NCBI GenBank assembly: GCA_034440555.1
Contig: JAWXCG010000140.1
Coordinates: 1-29,234, forward strand
DNA from: 0-14-3-00-62-12 sp034440555
GTDB taxonomy: Bacteria > Pseudomonadota > Gammaproteobacteria > Xanthomonadales > Ahniellaceae
Length of the DNA stretch: 29,234 nt
Direction: 5' to 3'
The position numbers and the translations under genes were made by a program. The notes under the pieces are model-generated. The model was not told where the DNA came from, did not search any database, and saw nothing but the letters and a program-made list of their open reading frames with translations. Shown here piece after piece: positions 9,901 to 17,702 of the stretch; within the stretch, counting starts at the first letter, position 1; each line of letters opens with the position of its first letter.

Positions 9901-10165
9901 TATTTTTCCAGTTCAATCCAGTGTCGGATGTTTTCCAGACACCGCCGCCGGTCGCACCCATGTAGTAAAGCGATGGATCGGTGGCCACGCCGGTGATCGC
10001 CGCAGCGCGTCCGCCGCGAAACGGTCCAACTTCGCGCCACAACATGCCCGCGTAGCGATCCTTCGGTTGTTTGGACACGATCGTGTCGTTCGCGGCGTGA
10101 GCAAAAAACGACATGCTCAACAGCGCACCCAGCGTGCTAAGTCGAAAGAAATTCCAGACCCTCAT
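6998..10165 (-). CDS. Secreted BNR/Asp-box (sortilin/VPS10-like) beta-propeller protein
   Basis: This 1055-residue exported protein starts best at ATG 10165, preceded by AAGGA at 8 bases; two other ATGs upstream (10174, 10183) are poorly spaced. A signal peptide is seen (MRVWNFFRLSTLGALLSMSF..AHA). About eleven Asp-box hairpins (SxDxGxTW) follow: SDTGLNW, SVDAGRSW, TNDGGASW, SNDAGEHW, SRDAGKTW, SRDGGKSF, SNDGGITW, SDNDGQTW, TRNGGTSW, TADAGKSW and SENNGDSW, indicating one or two beta-propellers over the first roughly 700 residues. The C-terminal 300 residues contain a beta-sandwich-like part and a helical tail. Such proteins are usually annotated 'glycosyl hydrolase' or 'sortilin-like', but sialidase catalytic residues cannot be assigned here. 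The role is probably extracellular or periplasmic; the substrate is unknown. Confidence 0.88.
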   Translation of the reverse strand: MRVWNFFRLSTLGALLSMSFFAHAANDTIVSKQPKDRYAGMLWREVGPFRGGRAAAITGVATDPSLYYMGATGGGVWKTSDTGLNWKNISDGSFGGSIGAIAVAPSDANVIYVGTGEGTLRGNLSQGEGVWRSVDAGRSWQFAGLPNSRTIPRIVVDPRDPNVALAAVLGDVFAPSDERGVYRTNDGGASWRRVLFAGQQAGAYHVVLDPSNPRIAYATTWRVQRGPNFLSSGGEGSGLWKSNDAGEHWLPLSGNDGLPQATPEKPIGISTIAISASQPDNLYAMIEAEEGGLFRSRDAGKTWTLVNSDRALRQRAWYFSGLSADPMDPESVWVLNVRLHRSRDGGKSFTVIATPHGDHHDQWIDPGNPQRIASANDGGGCISNDGGITWSTQSNQPTAQIYRVATDNAFPYRLLGAQQDNSALRIRSRSLRSGSIDNDDWESTAGGESGWITAKPDAPDIVFGGSYMGFLVRLDHTTDAARGVNVWPEETMGHAANDVKYRFQWNFPLLYSRHLSNRLFAAGNRLFSSDNDGQTWTAISPDLTRADPTTLGASGGPITQDNTSIEYYGTIFSLAESALDAKVIWTGSDDGLIHVTRNGGTSWTEVTPRGAPKDMQWNTLEASPFDAAGAYAVGTRYKTGDRRPYLYRTADAGKSWRAIVARIDAQHFARTLRADPARRGVLYAGTERGLYLSENNGDSWRAFQLNLPQVPITDLQVRDGDLIAATQGRGFWILDDLTPIVQTDAGQQPDTSALKLYRPRKSYRLDASADEKPIGSGTNPPPGSMLYFRLPRAATAADELTLSFSTLDNKPVIAYTRKPKAAEIKDEKPSKKQDLRKLPAEEGINRFAWDGRYPAPGGFEGMVLWGGEALAGPRVVPGRYRATLNFNGESQSAEWEILPDPRSNTSSAQYRAQLLAAREVSDKLTEVHQRVGKLTELGTALSALATRIKDQPALKSAADALEAQRAAAIEVLYQTKLKSEQDPLNYPVRLNNKLSTLLFYITYGDNPPTDAQLALKTDLFTRSATALAAADQVLGSGIENLNRKLAKAGVLVLVP

Positions 10166-10195
10166 CGCGTGCATCCTTGGCATTGGAGAGCACGC

Positions 10196-10223
10196 AGAAT
10201 AATGCCCTGCGCCAAGGTGTCCA
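10196..10223 (-). promoter_or_regulatory. Candidate sigma70-type promoter for the Asp-box protein gene
   Basis: On the minus strand TGGACA (10218-10223) and TATTCT (10196-10201) are separated by 16 bases. The -35 matches five of six consensus positions and the -10 four of six. Transcription would begin about 24 bases before the ATG at 10165. There is no other evidence. Confidence 0.4.
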
Positions 10224-10330
10224 GTGGCCGAACGTCACGTGCCTAAGCGGCGAAGCTGCCTTTGCGTTTGGATGACCGCCATGCGGGTCAAAACTTCCGG
10301 TCAGGCACGGCACACGCAACATCAGCCTGT

Positions 10331-10363
10331 AAAAAAATTCGGGGCCCGCTAAGGGCCCCGAAA
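10331..10363 (-). terminator. Rho-independent terminator of the secreted FGNGFE-tail gene
   Basis: Read on the minus strand, CGGGGCCC, loop TTAGC and GGGCCCCG form a perfect 8-bp GC stem, followed by AATTTTTTT. It starts 29 bases after the stop codon at 10389 and has the full layout of an intrinsic terminator. It ends the transcript of the gene at 10389-13280 and insulates the Asp-box gene downstream. Confidence 0.93.
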
Positions 10364-10388
10364 GGTGTTGCGAAGCAGCAATCCGTTT

Positions 10389-13280
10389 CTATTCGAAACC
10401 GTTGCCGAATATCTGCTGTGGTGGGAGGCCAGAGCAACTCTGCACCACCACGTCGTCTACATACCAACCGTGCGGAACGCGGCCCACGCTGCTGTCAGTA
10501 GCGAGACGGAAGCGCAGCACGACACTCTGTCCGGCGAAGCTGGAAAGATTGACCACGGATTTCAGATAGGCACGCGTTCCGCACCAGGCCTGCAATCCGG
10601 TCAAAACATTGCCACTGGAGACCGGGCCAGAATAGGGATCGGTCAGCATGGACGCTGCCGGAATCTGGACAAAGTTGGCACCGCCATCGATCGACGTTTC
10701 CACAATCGCGCCATCCCAGCACGCGGCCGCGCCATTGTTTTCGATGGTGCGGTCACTCTGGAATTGCAGCGTCACCGGATTCTGTCCGCTCGGCACTGCG
10801 ATCGGCACGGTGGTCAGACGCTGGTCACTGACAGTAGCCACATCGACCGCCAGCAGAGAACCGCCCGAACCGCCAAACGGTCGTTGCGTGCTCACGGTCC
10901 AGGTCGACGCGCCCGACGAACCGGTAGTTGCCCAGCCTGCCGGCAGTGCTGCGCCGCTGTTCATGTTCTCGCTGAATACGACATTGGCAAACGAGCCCGA
11001 TGCGCAGTCTCCAGGCGCAGCTTGCGTGCTGAAGCTGAACACGGCGGAAGCCGGACCCGGGCCACAGGTGTTGGTCGGACTCACCCTCCAGAACAAAGTG
11101 CTGTTGGATGGCAGATCAACGTTCGGTGTAGCCGTCGTCCCAGTAACCGTGGCGTTGAACACGATCGTTGTGAAGCCCACATCGCTGGCAACCTGCAGGT
11201 TGTAGGACTCGGTATTACTGCCTGTCCACTGAAAAGTCGGTCGCAGTACCTGATTGATCGCGCTGTTCGCGGGTGTGGTGAGTGTCGGTGCGGGAGGAAT
11301 GGTGGTGACTACATTGAGGCCGACGGTCGTCGTTCTCGGCGTAGCCGGCGCGGAGGTTCCGTCGATTTGAATCGTGTAGCTTCCAGCTGCAACGGTCGCG
11401 GTGTTGCCGATGGTCAGCGTACTGGTGTTGGGCAAGGTGGGGACCGGATTCGGCGCAAACAACGCCGTGGACGGCGCTGGATTGCCAGATGCCGCCAATG
11501 CTACCGAGCTGTTGTAGCTCGCAATCGAACTCAGATTCACCGTATAGGTGGCATTGGCCGGCGTGCAGATGGATTGGTTCGCCGGCGAGGCGCCCAAGCT
11601 AAAGCCGGGTGTGCCGCATTCATTGAATCGAAACGAGCCAACGCGCAGTGTCCAATTCGAGCCAGTAACCGGGACGTACTCATTGACAACCCAGAACGTG
11701 CAGTCATCGGTAGGATCCAGATTGATCGACGAATAATCACCCCAGCGTTGCGAACCCGTCTGTGAACCGGTGCCGGCGACGATCTCGCCCTCACCTTGCG
11801 GCAGCGTTCCCAATGGATCTGAGCTCAGGCGACCGGTATAACGAATGCTGGGGAACACGGTGCCGCTCGACGCACTGTAGGCCAAGCCTATGTTGCCGGC
11901 CGAGTCCATCGCCGCGGAGGCCATCCAGCGATGCACACCGTCGGTAGCACCGGGGGCGAAGGTGCCCTCCTGAAAGATCACTGGCAACGCGCTGGGGCTG
12001 CGGATCTCCCACCAACGGATACCAGCGATTCCGGGGACAGCTTCCACCGACTGATTGGTGACCAGGGATTCGTGCGTCCCGAAATTGCGGTAAGCGAGAC
12101 GATGCAGCGGGCGTTGCCGATACGACAGAATGTCAATCTTGGTGGTGGTACCGGGCTGAACGATGCAGTCACGAGCGGTCGGCGTGCACGGGAAAACCGT
12201 GTCGTAGGCAGCGATCGGAATGGTGTTGGCCAAGGTGAAGCTCGAAGCCGCCGGAGTGACGAAGTCGGCAACGAATTTCCATAGCGTCAGTGCGTCTTGG
12301 GTCGCCCCATACTGGCCACCGTTGTCCATCGACCCGACGTAATAATTCGGACTTCCAACCGGGGGAAGATCGATGCCATCCAAATCAGCCGGCAGCAGAC
12401 CGTCGCCCACGTTAAATGCCGCGGCGCCGGGAGGAACCAGGAACGAAACAAGCGTGGGTGCCGGATTGCCCAACAACATCTGCGCACGATCCACCGCATA
12501 CGCGCCTACACCAACGAAAGGACCGCCACCGAGTTCACGGGTACTGATGAAATAGGCATTTGGCCAGATTCCGTACTTGGGATAGTCGGGGAAGTTGCTA
12601 CCCGTTGAAAATGCATAGCGGAAGTAAGTGCCCGTCGGATCTGGCCCGGTCGACAGCGCGACGCAGTTGAAAAAGCCCGGCCCAGCAGCGGTGAACTGAG
12701 TCACCAACCAGCGGTCTGCAAGCTGGTCATAAAGAATTACCGGATCGCCTGCGTTTTCGGTCTGGCAGGCGCCGCCGAACCCGGCCCACAACGTGTTGGT
12801 GGCGGCCGGTCCGAACAATGATGTGCCGGTCTTGTTGAAAATCTGGAATGAAAGATTGCTCATGGCCACGTAATGATTGGGGCCAACATCGCCCACAGGA
12901 TCTGGTGGCGAAACTCCGCTGATGTTGGACTGCGCGTTGAAACTCACAATCGGCGCGGGGATCAGCGGAATGGCAGCAAAGGCCTGAACCAGAGGATCTC
13001 GATCCTGCGGTCCGCCAGGGATATTGATGTGCGAACTGGGGTCGATCATCAGACCGCCGAGCTCTGACTTTCCTCTGGGCGGCAGCACCACCATATCGCG
13101 CAGTGGTGGCGACACGTCAAAACGCACTGCGGTGGAACTGCCGCGAAATACGCCGGCCGTTACCGCGTCGCCGTTGCTTTGCGCAATCGCCGCTTCGCTC
13201 GCCGCCACAGAACATACCGCAGCGAACATGCACACTGAAAGCAGCTTGCTGGTACTACCTTTGCCTTGAATCATCGCCAT
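10389..13280 (-). CDS. Secreted multidomain protein with Ig/FnIII-like domains and C-terminal IFGNGFE tail
   Basis: An exported protein of about 963 residues. The frame opens further upstream, but ATG at 13280 or 13274 lies just behind AGGGAG and gives a normal signal peptide (SKLLSVCMFAAVCSVAASEA). The first roughly 550 residues form a beta-rich domain with SPPDPVGDVGPNHYVAMSN and repeated 'YDQLADRWLVTQF'-type blades, possibly a propeller. An Ig-like Ser/Thr/Pro-rich stretch and a fibronectin III-like segment (PTFQWTGSNTESYNLQVASD) follow. The last part is a jelly-roll-like domain ending in GWYVDDVVVQSC. The final residues are PPQQIFGNGFE. Similar F.(N/D)GFE endings occur, as I recall, on other secreted Xanthomonadales proteins. 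No catalytic residues are recognised; adhesion or surface display is possible. Confidence 0.85.
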   Translation of the reverse strand: MAMIQGKGSTSKLLSVCMFAAVCSVAASEAAIAQSNGDAVTAGVFRGSSTAVRFDVSPPLRDMVVLPPRGKSELGGLMIDPSSHINIPGGPQDRDPLVQAFAAIPLIPAPIVSFNAQSNISGVSPPDPVGDVGPNHYVAMSNLSFQIFNKTGTSLFGPAATNTLWAGFGGACQTENAGDPVILYDQLADRWLVTQFTAAGPGFFNCVALSTGPDPTGTYFRYAFSTGSNFPDYPKYGIWPNAYFISTRELGGGPFVGVGAYAVDRAQMLLGNPAPTLVSFLVPPGAAAFNVGDGLLPADLDGIDLPPVGSPNYYVGSMDNGGQYGATQDALTLWKFVADFVTPAASSFTLANTIPIAAYDTVFPCTPTARDCIVQPGTTTKIDILSYRQRPLHRLAYRNFGTHESLVTNQSVEAVPGIAGIRWWEIRSPSALPVIFQEGTFAPGATDGVHRWMASAAMDSAGNIGLAYSASSGTVFPSIRYTGRLSSDPLGTLPQGEGEIVAGTGSQTGSQRWGDYSSINLDPTDDCTFWVVNEYVPVTGSNWTLRVGSFRFNECGTPGFSLGASPANQSICTPANATYTVNLSSIASYNSSVALAASGNPAPSTALFAPNPVPTLPNTSTLTIGNTATVAAGSYTIQIDGTSAPATPRTTTVGLNVVTTIPPAPTLTTPANSAINQVLRPTFQWTGSNTESYNLQVASDVGFTTIVFNATVTGTTATPNVDLPSNSTLFWRVSPTNTCGPGPASAVFSFSTQAAPGDCASGSFANVVFSENMNSGAALPAGWATTGSSGASTWTVSTQRPFGGSGGSLLAVDVATVSDQRLTTVPIAVPSGQNPVTLQFQSDRTIENNGAAACWDGAIVETSIDGGANFVQIPAASMLTDPYSGPVSSGNVLTGLQAWCGTRAYLKSVVNLSSFAGQSVVLRFRLATDSSVGRVPHGWYVDDVVVQSCSGLPPQQIFGNGFE

Positions 13281-13367
13281 GGACTCCCTATGAAATCGGA
13301 AATGCGCATACTCGAAGCCGCGAGTGACGCGTCTCAAGCAAGCACCCAGACTTACCCCAACCCATCG

Positions 13368-13504
13368 TTAAGGAAGGTCTGAATAAGTCACCACTTCGTC
13401 TTCGCCACACTGCTCACTGCTTGCCAAACCCCAAAAAAACTGCGGTTTTTCGTCGCCTGACTCAGGGGCTATCGCGGCTCCGGACTTGTTCAGATGTTCC
13501 TTAA
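13368..13504. repeat. 137-bp palindromic repeat, copy 1 (family A)
   Basis: The element begins TTAAGGAAGGTCTGAATAAG and ends CTTGTTCAGATGTTCCTTAA; the outer TTAAGGAA/TTCCTTAA ends are perfect inverted repeats. Inside are an A-run/GCGG/T-run hairpin and a second hairpin around CCTGACTCAGG. Copies of exactly the same length lie at 26979-27115 (opposite orientation) and 27663-27799 (same orientation). It encodes no transposase; the 65-codon reading frame across it is a product of the repeat. A MITE-like or REP-type element is the likely nature. Confidence 0.9.
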
Positions 13505-13617
13505 CCTGCGCAGAATAGCCCGAAAGTGACGCTAGTTGAAACTGCATGTCGCTACAAGCAACCACTGCGCCGGCTCAACCGGCCAGGAAGGCCCAAGCTC
13601 GGTTCTCTGCATACGCC

Positions 13618-13995
13618 CTAAGCCAGCCCCAGCAAGTACAACGCGTAGACCAACACGCAGGCACTGTCGAACAACGCTGCAGCACGCAGACCACAGGCGT
13701 AGGGTTGATTCCAGTGCAATGCCACCATCGTTACCAGGCCCACCTTTTCAATCAGCGCAGCCAACATGATGGGTGCCCGCACCTCGGCATGGCCCGCTGC
13801 ATAAACAAGCAGCGCCGCAATGCTGAACACAACCAGCCCCCAGTGCCGGACGAAGAACAGCGCGCTCGGGTCGTCGATGCTCATCTTGTGCAAATGCTTC
13901 AGGGTTGCCGCAGGAAAGAAGAACTGCACGATCGGCACCGCGGTGATGACACCGCTGATCAGCAATACCGCAAAAATGTGTTCGGCGACAATCAT
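13618..13995 (-). CDS. Small four-helix integral membrane protein of unknown function
   Basis: A 125-residue, very hydrophobic protein with about four predicted helices (MIVAEHIFAVLLISGVITAV; then HWGLVVFSIAALLVYAAG; MLAALIEKVGLVTMVAL; and FDSACVLVYALYLLGLA). ATG at 13995 lies 8 bases after the histidine kinase stop and has GGAG about 10 bases before it; an upstream in-frame start at 14028 would overlap the kinase gene. It is the third gene of the response regulator-kinase operon, so it may be linked to that signalling pathway, but no function can be read from the sequence. Confidence 0.75.
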   Translation of the reverse strand: MIVAEHIFAVLLISGVITAVPIVQFFFPAATLKHLHKMSIDDPSALFFVRHWGLVVFSIAALLVYAAGHAEVRAPIMLAALIEKVGLVTMVALHWNQPYACGLRAAALFDSACVLVYALYLLGLA

Positions 13996-14002
13996 GGGGA
14001 AA

Positions 14003-16099
14003 TCACTCCTCGACTCTACCAGGTGCATCCGTTACAGATTCTCGCGGTTGCATGGTTGACGGCAACAGCAGTTGAAATTCGGCGCCTGGATCGCGATTGA
14101 CGACTTCGACATCACCGCCCATCGCGCGGGCGAGTTGACGCACCAGAGCCAGTCCGATGCCGGTACCAGGAGTTTCTCGGGTCAGCTCACTGCGGGAGCG
14201 GTAAAACAGAGCGAAAATCTTGCGCAGCTGCGATTTGTCGACGCCCGGACCATAGTCGCGCACGCTGATCGCGATCCGGCGCTCGCCACGCGTATGCACG
14301 CTGATCTCGATCATCCGGCGCTGCGCTCGAGCGGAAAACTTGAGCGCGTTGTCGACCAGATTGATCACGATCTGCACGAAGGCATCGACATCAACCAGTA
14401 GCTCGCGCCGCACGCAGTCGGGGGCGATCTGATAAATGCACTCGAAACCGGAACGTTCGATCTGCTGCGTGAGCTTGGAACGCAACACGTCCAATAAAGT
14501 ATCGACAGAAATCGCCTTGAGATCGAGCCGCAGCTCGTTGCGTTCCATGCGCGCCAACTGCAGCACGTTGGCGATCAGCCGCGTCAGGCGTTCGCTCTCG
14601 TCGTGGATGAAGCGGTAATACACTGATTTTTTGTCTTCGCTGGCCCAACCGGCGTCGAGCATTTCGGCGTACATGCGGATCGAAGTCAGGGGCGTGTTCA
14701 GCTCATGGCTTACCGCCGAGACAAAGTCCTGCTGCTGGCGTCCCAACAGAATCTGTCTTACGCCGAGGCGATAGAGAAGTACAAAACCGACTACCAGAAC
14801 TGCCAACAGCACTGCACCCGCCCAATTGATCAGCTGACCTCCCGGACCCGTAGGCAGCTGATTGATGTTCCACAGCAGTAGAAAATCACCCATCGGCGCC
14901 GACAGTCGCGCCTGATGCAGCAATTCACCCTGCAACCCGTCAGCGACATCGACACCACTCAGCTGCGCCGGACCGCGCGCGAACCGCACGACTCCATGCT
15001 GATACGCCACCGCCAGGTCGCTCATCTGAGCGAGTGCTGTTTCCTCAAATACGTCAACGACTGCAGCGTCGAGAAAGGCATTCTGATCGATGATTGCGCC
15101 CTGGATCGTTCGTTTCCCGTTGCGCCATACTTTGCGATACAAGAGGCCATAGCCGTTGTCGAGCAGACTGAATTCAAACGGATCGACCTCGCTTTCAAAA
15201 ATCCGAACTCGGCGCGCGTCGACTGCGTTGTCGAGAGTGTGTGGCTGAGGCTGGGGCTCGACCACCGCAGACTGTTCGGTGCGTTTGGCCCGTGCCTGCA
15301 CCTTCGATTTGAGCTGCGTCTGGCTGGCATCGATCAAATTTTGCGTAACGTATTCGTCGGCCGCGCGCTGATAGTTTTGCGCCATTTGCAAGTCGTCGAC
15401 GCGACCGAGCTGGTTGCGCGCGGTTCGCGCCGCTTGTTCGGCCGGCGCCTTCAATTCATCAAACGCTGCCGGCGAAGCGATCTGCTGCATCGGGCTCGCC
15501 TGGCCACGATTTGAGATTGCAGCAGACGATTCAGAATTTGGCGACGCAGCGTGATTGATAGCGGCCGCAAGTCGGACGTCCGGCGCTGCCAGCGATGGTT
15601 GAGGTACGAGCAGCCGGTTGCGGTTGAGCACGTCGAGCATGCTGTCACGCAGCGCGACCCGCTGGCCAATCTCGATCGCGCCGAGTCCCCATCGATCGGG
15701 GTTGGAAAGATCGTCAGGTAGCAGCGGTGTGCTGAACGCGCCATCGGCGTCGATCTGGAAGTAGCCAATCAGACCTGGAAGCGCGGACTGCACCGGATAG
15801 CGCGCAAGCGGTGAGCGTTGCAGAAGCTTGGACGTATGGGGATCGCCGGTGAGGACGACAAACTCGTAATCTGCGTAGCCGCGTGCTTCCTCTGCATCGA
15901 TCATCCGTTGCAATGCCGCGTCAATGCGCCGGCCAAGTTCGTCCGCCAGCGTGCGGTACTGGTGGAAGGTCTCCCACTTGAGCTGGTGGCGAGTCTGATC
16001 GATCAGCACTGCGCTCGGCACCATCAGGGCGACAAACAGCAGCGCAAGAAACAGGCGCAATCTGCCCAAGCTCAGGCTATGGCTCAGCCGCATGGCCAT
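14003..16099 (-). CDS. Membrane sensor histidine kinase (two-component system)
   Basis: A 698-residue inner-membrane kinase. Helix 1 is at about 15-33, followed by a very large periplasmic sensor region of roughly 390 residues (poorly conserved, with a Ser/Ala/Gln-rich part in the middle), helix 2 at about 426-445 and the cytoplasmic core. The phosphoacceptor is His465 in FVSAVSHELNTPLTSIRM. The catalytic domain shows the N box (INLVDNALKFS), G1 (VRDYGPGVD) and G2 (GTGIGLALVRQLARAMGG). The start ATG at 16099 is one base after the TGA of the response regulator, and a second ATG follows at 16093. The signal sensed cannot be told. Confidence 0.95.
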   Translation of the reverse strand: MAMRLSHSLSLGRLRLFLALLFVALMVPSAVLIDQTRHQLKWETFHQYRTLADELGRRIDAALQRMIDAEEARGYADYEFVVLTGDPHTSKLLQRSPLARYPVQSALPGLIGYFQIDADGAFSTPLLPDDLSNPDRWGLGAIEIGQRVALRDSMLDVLNRNRLLVPQPSLAAPDVRLAAAINHAASPNSESSAAISNRGQASPMQQIASPAAFDELKAPAEQAARTARNQLGRVDDLQMAQNYQRAADEYVTQNLIDASQTQLKSKVQARAKRTEQSAVVEPQPQPHTLDNAVDARRVRIFESEVDPFEFSLLDNGYGLLYRKVWRNGKRTIQGAIIDQNAFLDAAVVDVFEETALAQMSDLAVAYQHGVVRFARGPAQLSGVDVADGLQGELLHQARLSAPMGDFLLLWNINQLPTGPGGQLINWAGAVLLAVLVVGFVLLYRLGVRQILLGRQQQDFVSAVSHELNTPLTSIRMYAEMLDAGWASEDKKSVYYRFIHDESERLTRLIANVLQLARMERNELRLDLKAISVDTLLDVLRSKLTQQIERSGFECIYQIAPDCVRRELLVDVDAFVQIVINLVDNALKFSARAQRRMIEISVHTRGERRIAISVRDYGPGVDKSQLRKIFALFYRSRSELTRETPGTGIGLALVRQLARAMGGDVEVVNRDPGAEFQLLLPSTMQPRESVTDAPGRVEE

Positions 16100-16100
16100 A

Positions 16101-16802
16101 TCAGGCGTCCGCCCATCTATAGCCTCCGCCGCGAACGGTCAGGAGATGTCGGGGCTGCTTGGGATCACGCTCTATTTTGCGGCGTAGATTGGCAATGTGA
16201 ATATCCACCGTACGCGTTTCGATCTCGAGGTGACGCGCATAGCCCCAGACCTTGTTCAGCAGTTCTTCGCGCGATACAGCCCGGTCGCGGTGAGTGTGCA
16301 GATAGCGCAACACCTCGACCTGACGCCGCGTCAGCCGCGCAACTTGCCCGCCAACGCAGGCGCTCAGATTGGCCAGGTCGAGCTGATCTCCATCCGCGAA
16401 CAAAATGACTTCGGCGCTCGGAGCACCCACCCCTGATCGGCGCAGCACCGCTTGAACACGCAGCACCAGTTGCGCCACCGAAAACGGTTTGGAGACATAG
16501 TCGTCAGCGCCGAGTGCGAGCCCGCGAATCGCATCTTCATCAGAGGATTTTGCGGTGAGAATGATGATGGGTTGCTCGCGATCTACTTCGCGGATGGCCG
16601 CGCAGATTTCAAATCCATTGCGCCCCGGCAGCATCACATCGAGCAGAATCAGGTCGAAGGTTCCAACCAGTGCGCGGGCCAGCCCGAGCGTTCCGTCGAC
16701 GGCAAACTCAACTTCAAAGCCATGGTAAACGAAGACATCGACCAGACCGGTACGGATTGCCGGTTCATCTTCAACAATCAGGATTCGCGGTTTGCGTTGC
16801 AC
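16101..16802 (-). CDS. OmpR/PhoB-family response regulator
   Basis: A 233-residue regulator if it starts at GTG 16802 (MQRKPRILIVEDEPAIR), which gives the usual short N-terminus. The frame is open for 53 more codons upstream without another good start, and no clear ribosome-binding site precedes either choice. Receiver domain: acidic pocket Glu11/Asp12, phosphoacceptor Asp55 in LILLDVMLPG, Thr83 in ILTAK, and Lys105 in YVSKPF. The C-terminal winged helix has LTRRQVEVLRYLHTHRDRAV, the recognition-helix segment ETRTVDIHIANLRRKI, and the RGGGYRW hairpin. It pairs with the kinase immediately downstream. A direct repeat upstream (16858-16876) may be its own operator. Confidence 0.93.
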   Translation of the reverse strand: MQRKPRILIVEDEPAIRTGLVDVFVYHGFEVEFAVDGTLGLARALVGTFDLILLDVMLPGRNGFEICAAIREVDREQPIIILTAKSSDEDAIRGLALGADDYVSKPFSVAQLVLRVQAVLRRSGVGAPSAEVILFADGDQLDLANLSACVGGQVARLTRRQVEVLRYLHTHRDRAVSREELLNKVWGYARHLEIETRTVDIHIANLRRKIERDPKQPRHLLTVRGGGYRWADA

Positions 16803-16857
16803 ACGGATACGCGGGATGGGGGGCTTGCGCGAGCGTAGCAACCCAGAGATCGCAAAG

Positions 16858-16876
16858 CTTGTAAATCTCTTGTAAA
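16858..16876 (+). promoter_or_regulatory. Direct repeat CTTGTAAA x2, candidate response-regulator operator
   Basis: CTTGTAAA at 16858-16865 is repeated exactly at 16869-16876, 11 bp start to start, in the gap between the response regulator and the divergent rhodanese-like gene. Tandem half-sites one helical turn apart are the usual binding mode of OmpR/PhoB-family regulators, and the GTAAA-N6-GTAAA core resembles the CpxR box of enterobacteria. The site could control both divergent transcripts. Binding is inferred, not shown. Confidence 0.55.
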
Positions 16877-16972
16877 GCTGACTTCGAGGAATTTGCAGAT
16901 TCGGGCCTATTGCGCAGCAACGCCCGCACTTAACCTGTGCATCCACCACCACCGCTCGCACAGGAGTCTGTC

Positions 16973-17536
16973 ATGCCGCACACGTCATGCATCACCCGTT
17001 GCCTGGTCATCTCACTGGCCCTATGGGCGTATACCTCGGTCTCCCCAGCGATAGCCCAGGAGAGTGCGGAATTGCGCAACCCGTCGATCGACATGCAAGG
17101 CTATCTGCAAACCTCGCGCGCCGCTGCTGCGCACCGCGAAAGTCGACGTGTCAGCGAACTGGAGTTCCTGCGTCTGAGCCGCGAGCCCGGAACCATTATT
17201 CTTGATGCCCGTAGCAAGGAAAAATTTGACTTGCTGCACGTGAAAGGAGCGATCAATCTGAGTTTCCCCGACATCACGGTGGACAGCCTCGGGCTTGCCC
17301 TTCCCGACCCGAATACGCGCATCCTGATCTACTGCAATAACAATTTCAGCAACGCGGAACGCCCGTTTCCGAGCAAATCAGCCCGTGCGTCGCTCAATCT
17401 TTCTACTTTTATTTCGCTCTACACCTACGGTTATCGCAATGTGTACGAGTTGGGGCCGCTCATCGACATTGCCGCTACGAAACTGCCCTTCGAGTCATCG
17501 ACAGCTGATCGCAGACCTGCAATCGGCTCCCGATAG
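16973..17536 (+). CDS. Periplasmic rhodanese-like protein
   Basis: A 187-residue exported single-domain rhodanese. ATG at 16973 has AGGAG six bases upstream; a start at 16937 would add twelve Pro-rich residues and is rejected. The signal peptide covers about 1-28 (LVISLALWAY...SPAIA). The rhodanese core has TIILDARSKEKFDLLHVKGA (74-93), and the active-site loop is ILIYCNNNF with catalytic Cys121, followed by Ser/Ala-rich and LYTYGYRNVYEL segments. The CNNN loop is atypical for sulfurtransferases with known thiosulfate or mercaptopyruvate donors, so its substrate is open. It is transcribed divergently from the OmpR-type regulator, suggesting shared control. Confidence 0.88.
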   Translation: MPHTSCITRCLVISLALWAYTSVSPAIAQESAELRNPSIDMQGYLQTSRAAAAHRESRRVSELEFLRLSREPGTIILDARSKEKFDLLHVKGAINLSFPDITVDSLGLALPDPNTRILIYCNNNFSNAERPFPSKSARASLNLSTFISLYTYGYRNVYELGPLIDIAATKLPFESSTADRRPAIGSR

Positions 17537-17539
17537 TGT

Positions 17540-17687
17540 TACCCAGGTCGGTACGCAAGGCATGGGTTCGCTCACGTATTTGCCTTTCCAAGGCAAGCGC
17601 TCGTGCCCGCAGCTGGCGATCGCGCCATCGCACGATCAGCCAGACACCACCTGCCAAAGCAGTTGGCGTACGGTGCCAGCCGCCCAT
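17540..17687 (-). pseudogene. Remnant of a membrane sensor (helix plus coiled coil)
   Basis: Minus-strand frame starting at ATG 17687 reads MGGWHRTPTALAGGVWLIV followed by RWRDRQLRARALALERQIRE and RTHALRTD. A hydrophobic helix followed by 'R.R.L..R...LE..I.ERT..LR' is the junction found between the sensor part and the signalling part of large ligand-binding sensor kinases and diguanylate cyclases. Nothing of the upstream sensor or the output domain is left, and the frame then runs antisense into the end of the rhodanese gene. It begins 16 bases after the stop of the PAS kinase. It is most likely a decayed fragment left by a deletion; a tiny functional gene is less likely. Confidence 0.45.
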
Positions 17688-17702
17688 TTCAACAGCGCTC
17701 GA

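Noticed and set aside
10365..11765. Long plus-strand open frame (466 codons) antisense to the secreted protein
   Set aside because: Arg/His/Cys-rich translation without domains; it arises from the codon bias of the opposite gene, which has a signal peptide and its own terminator.
13368..13565. 65-codon frame across repeat copy 1
   Set aside because: Similar frames appear across the other repeat copies; it reflects the palindromic element, not a conserved protein.
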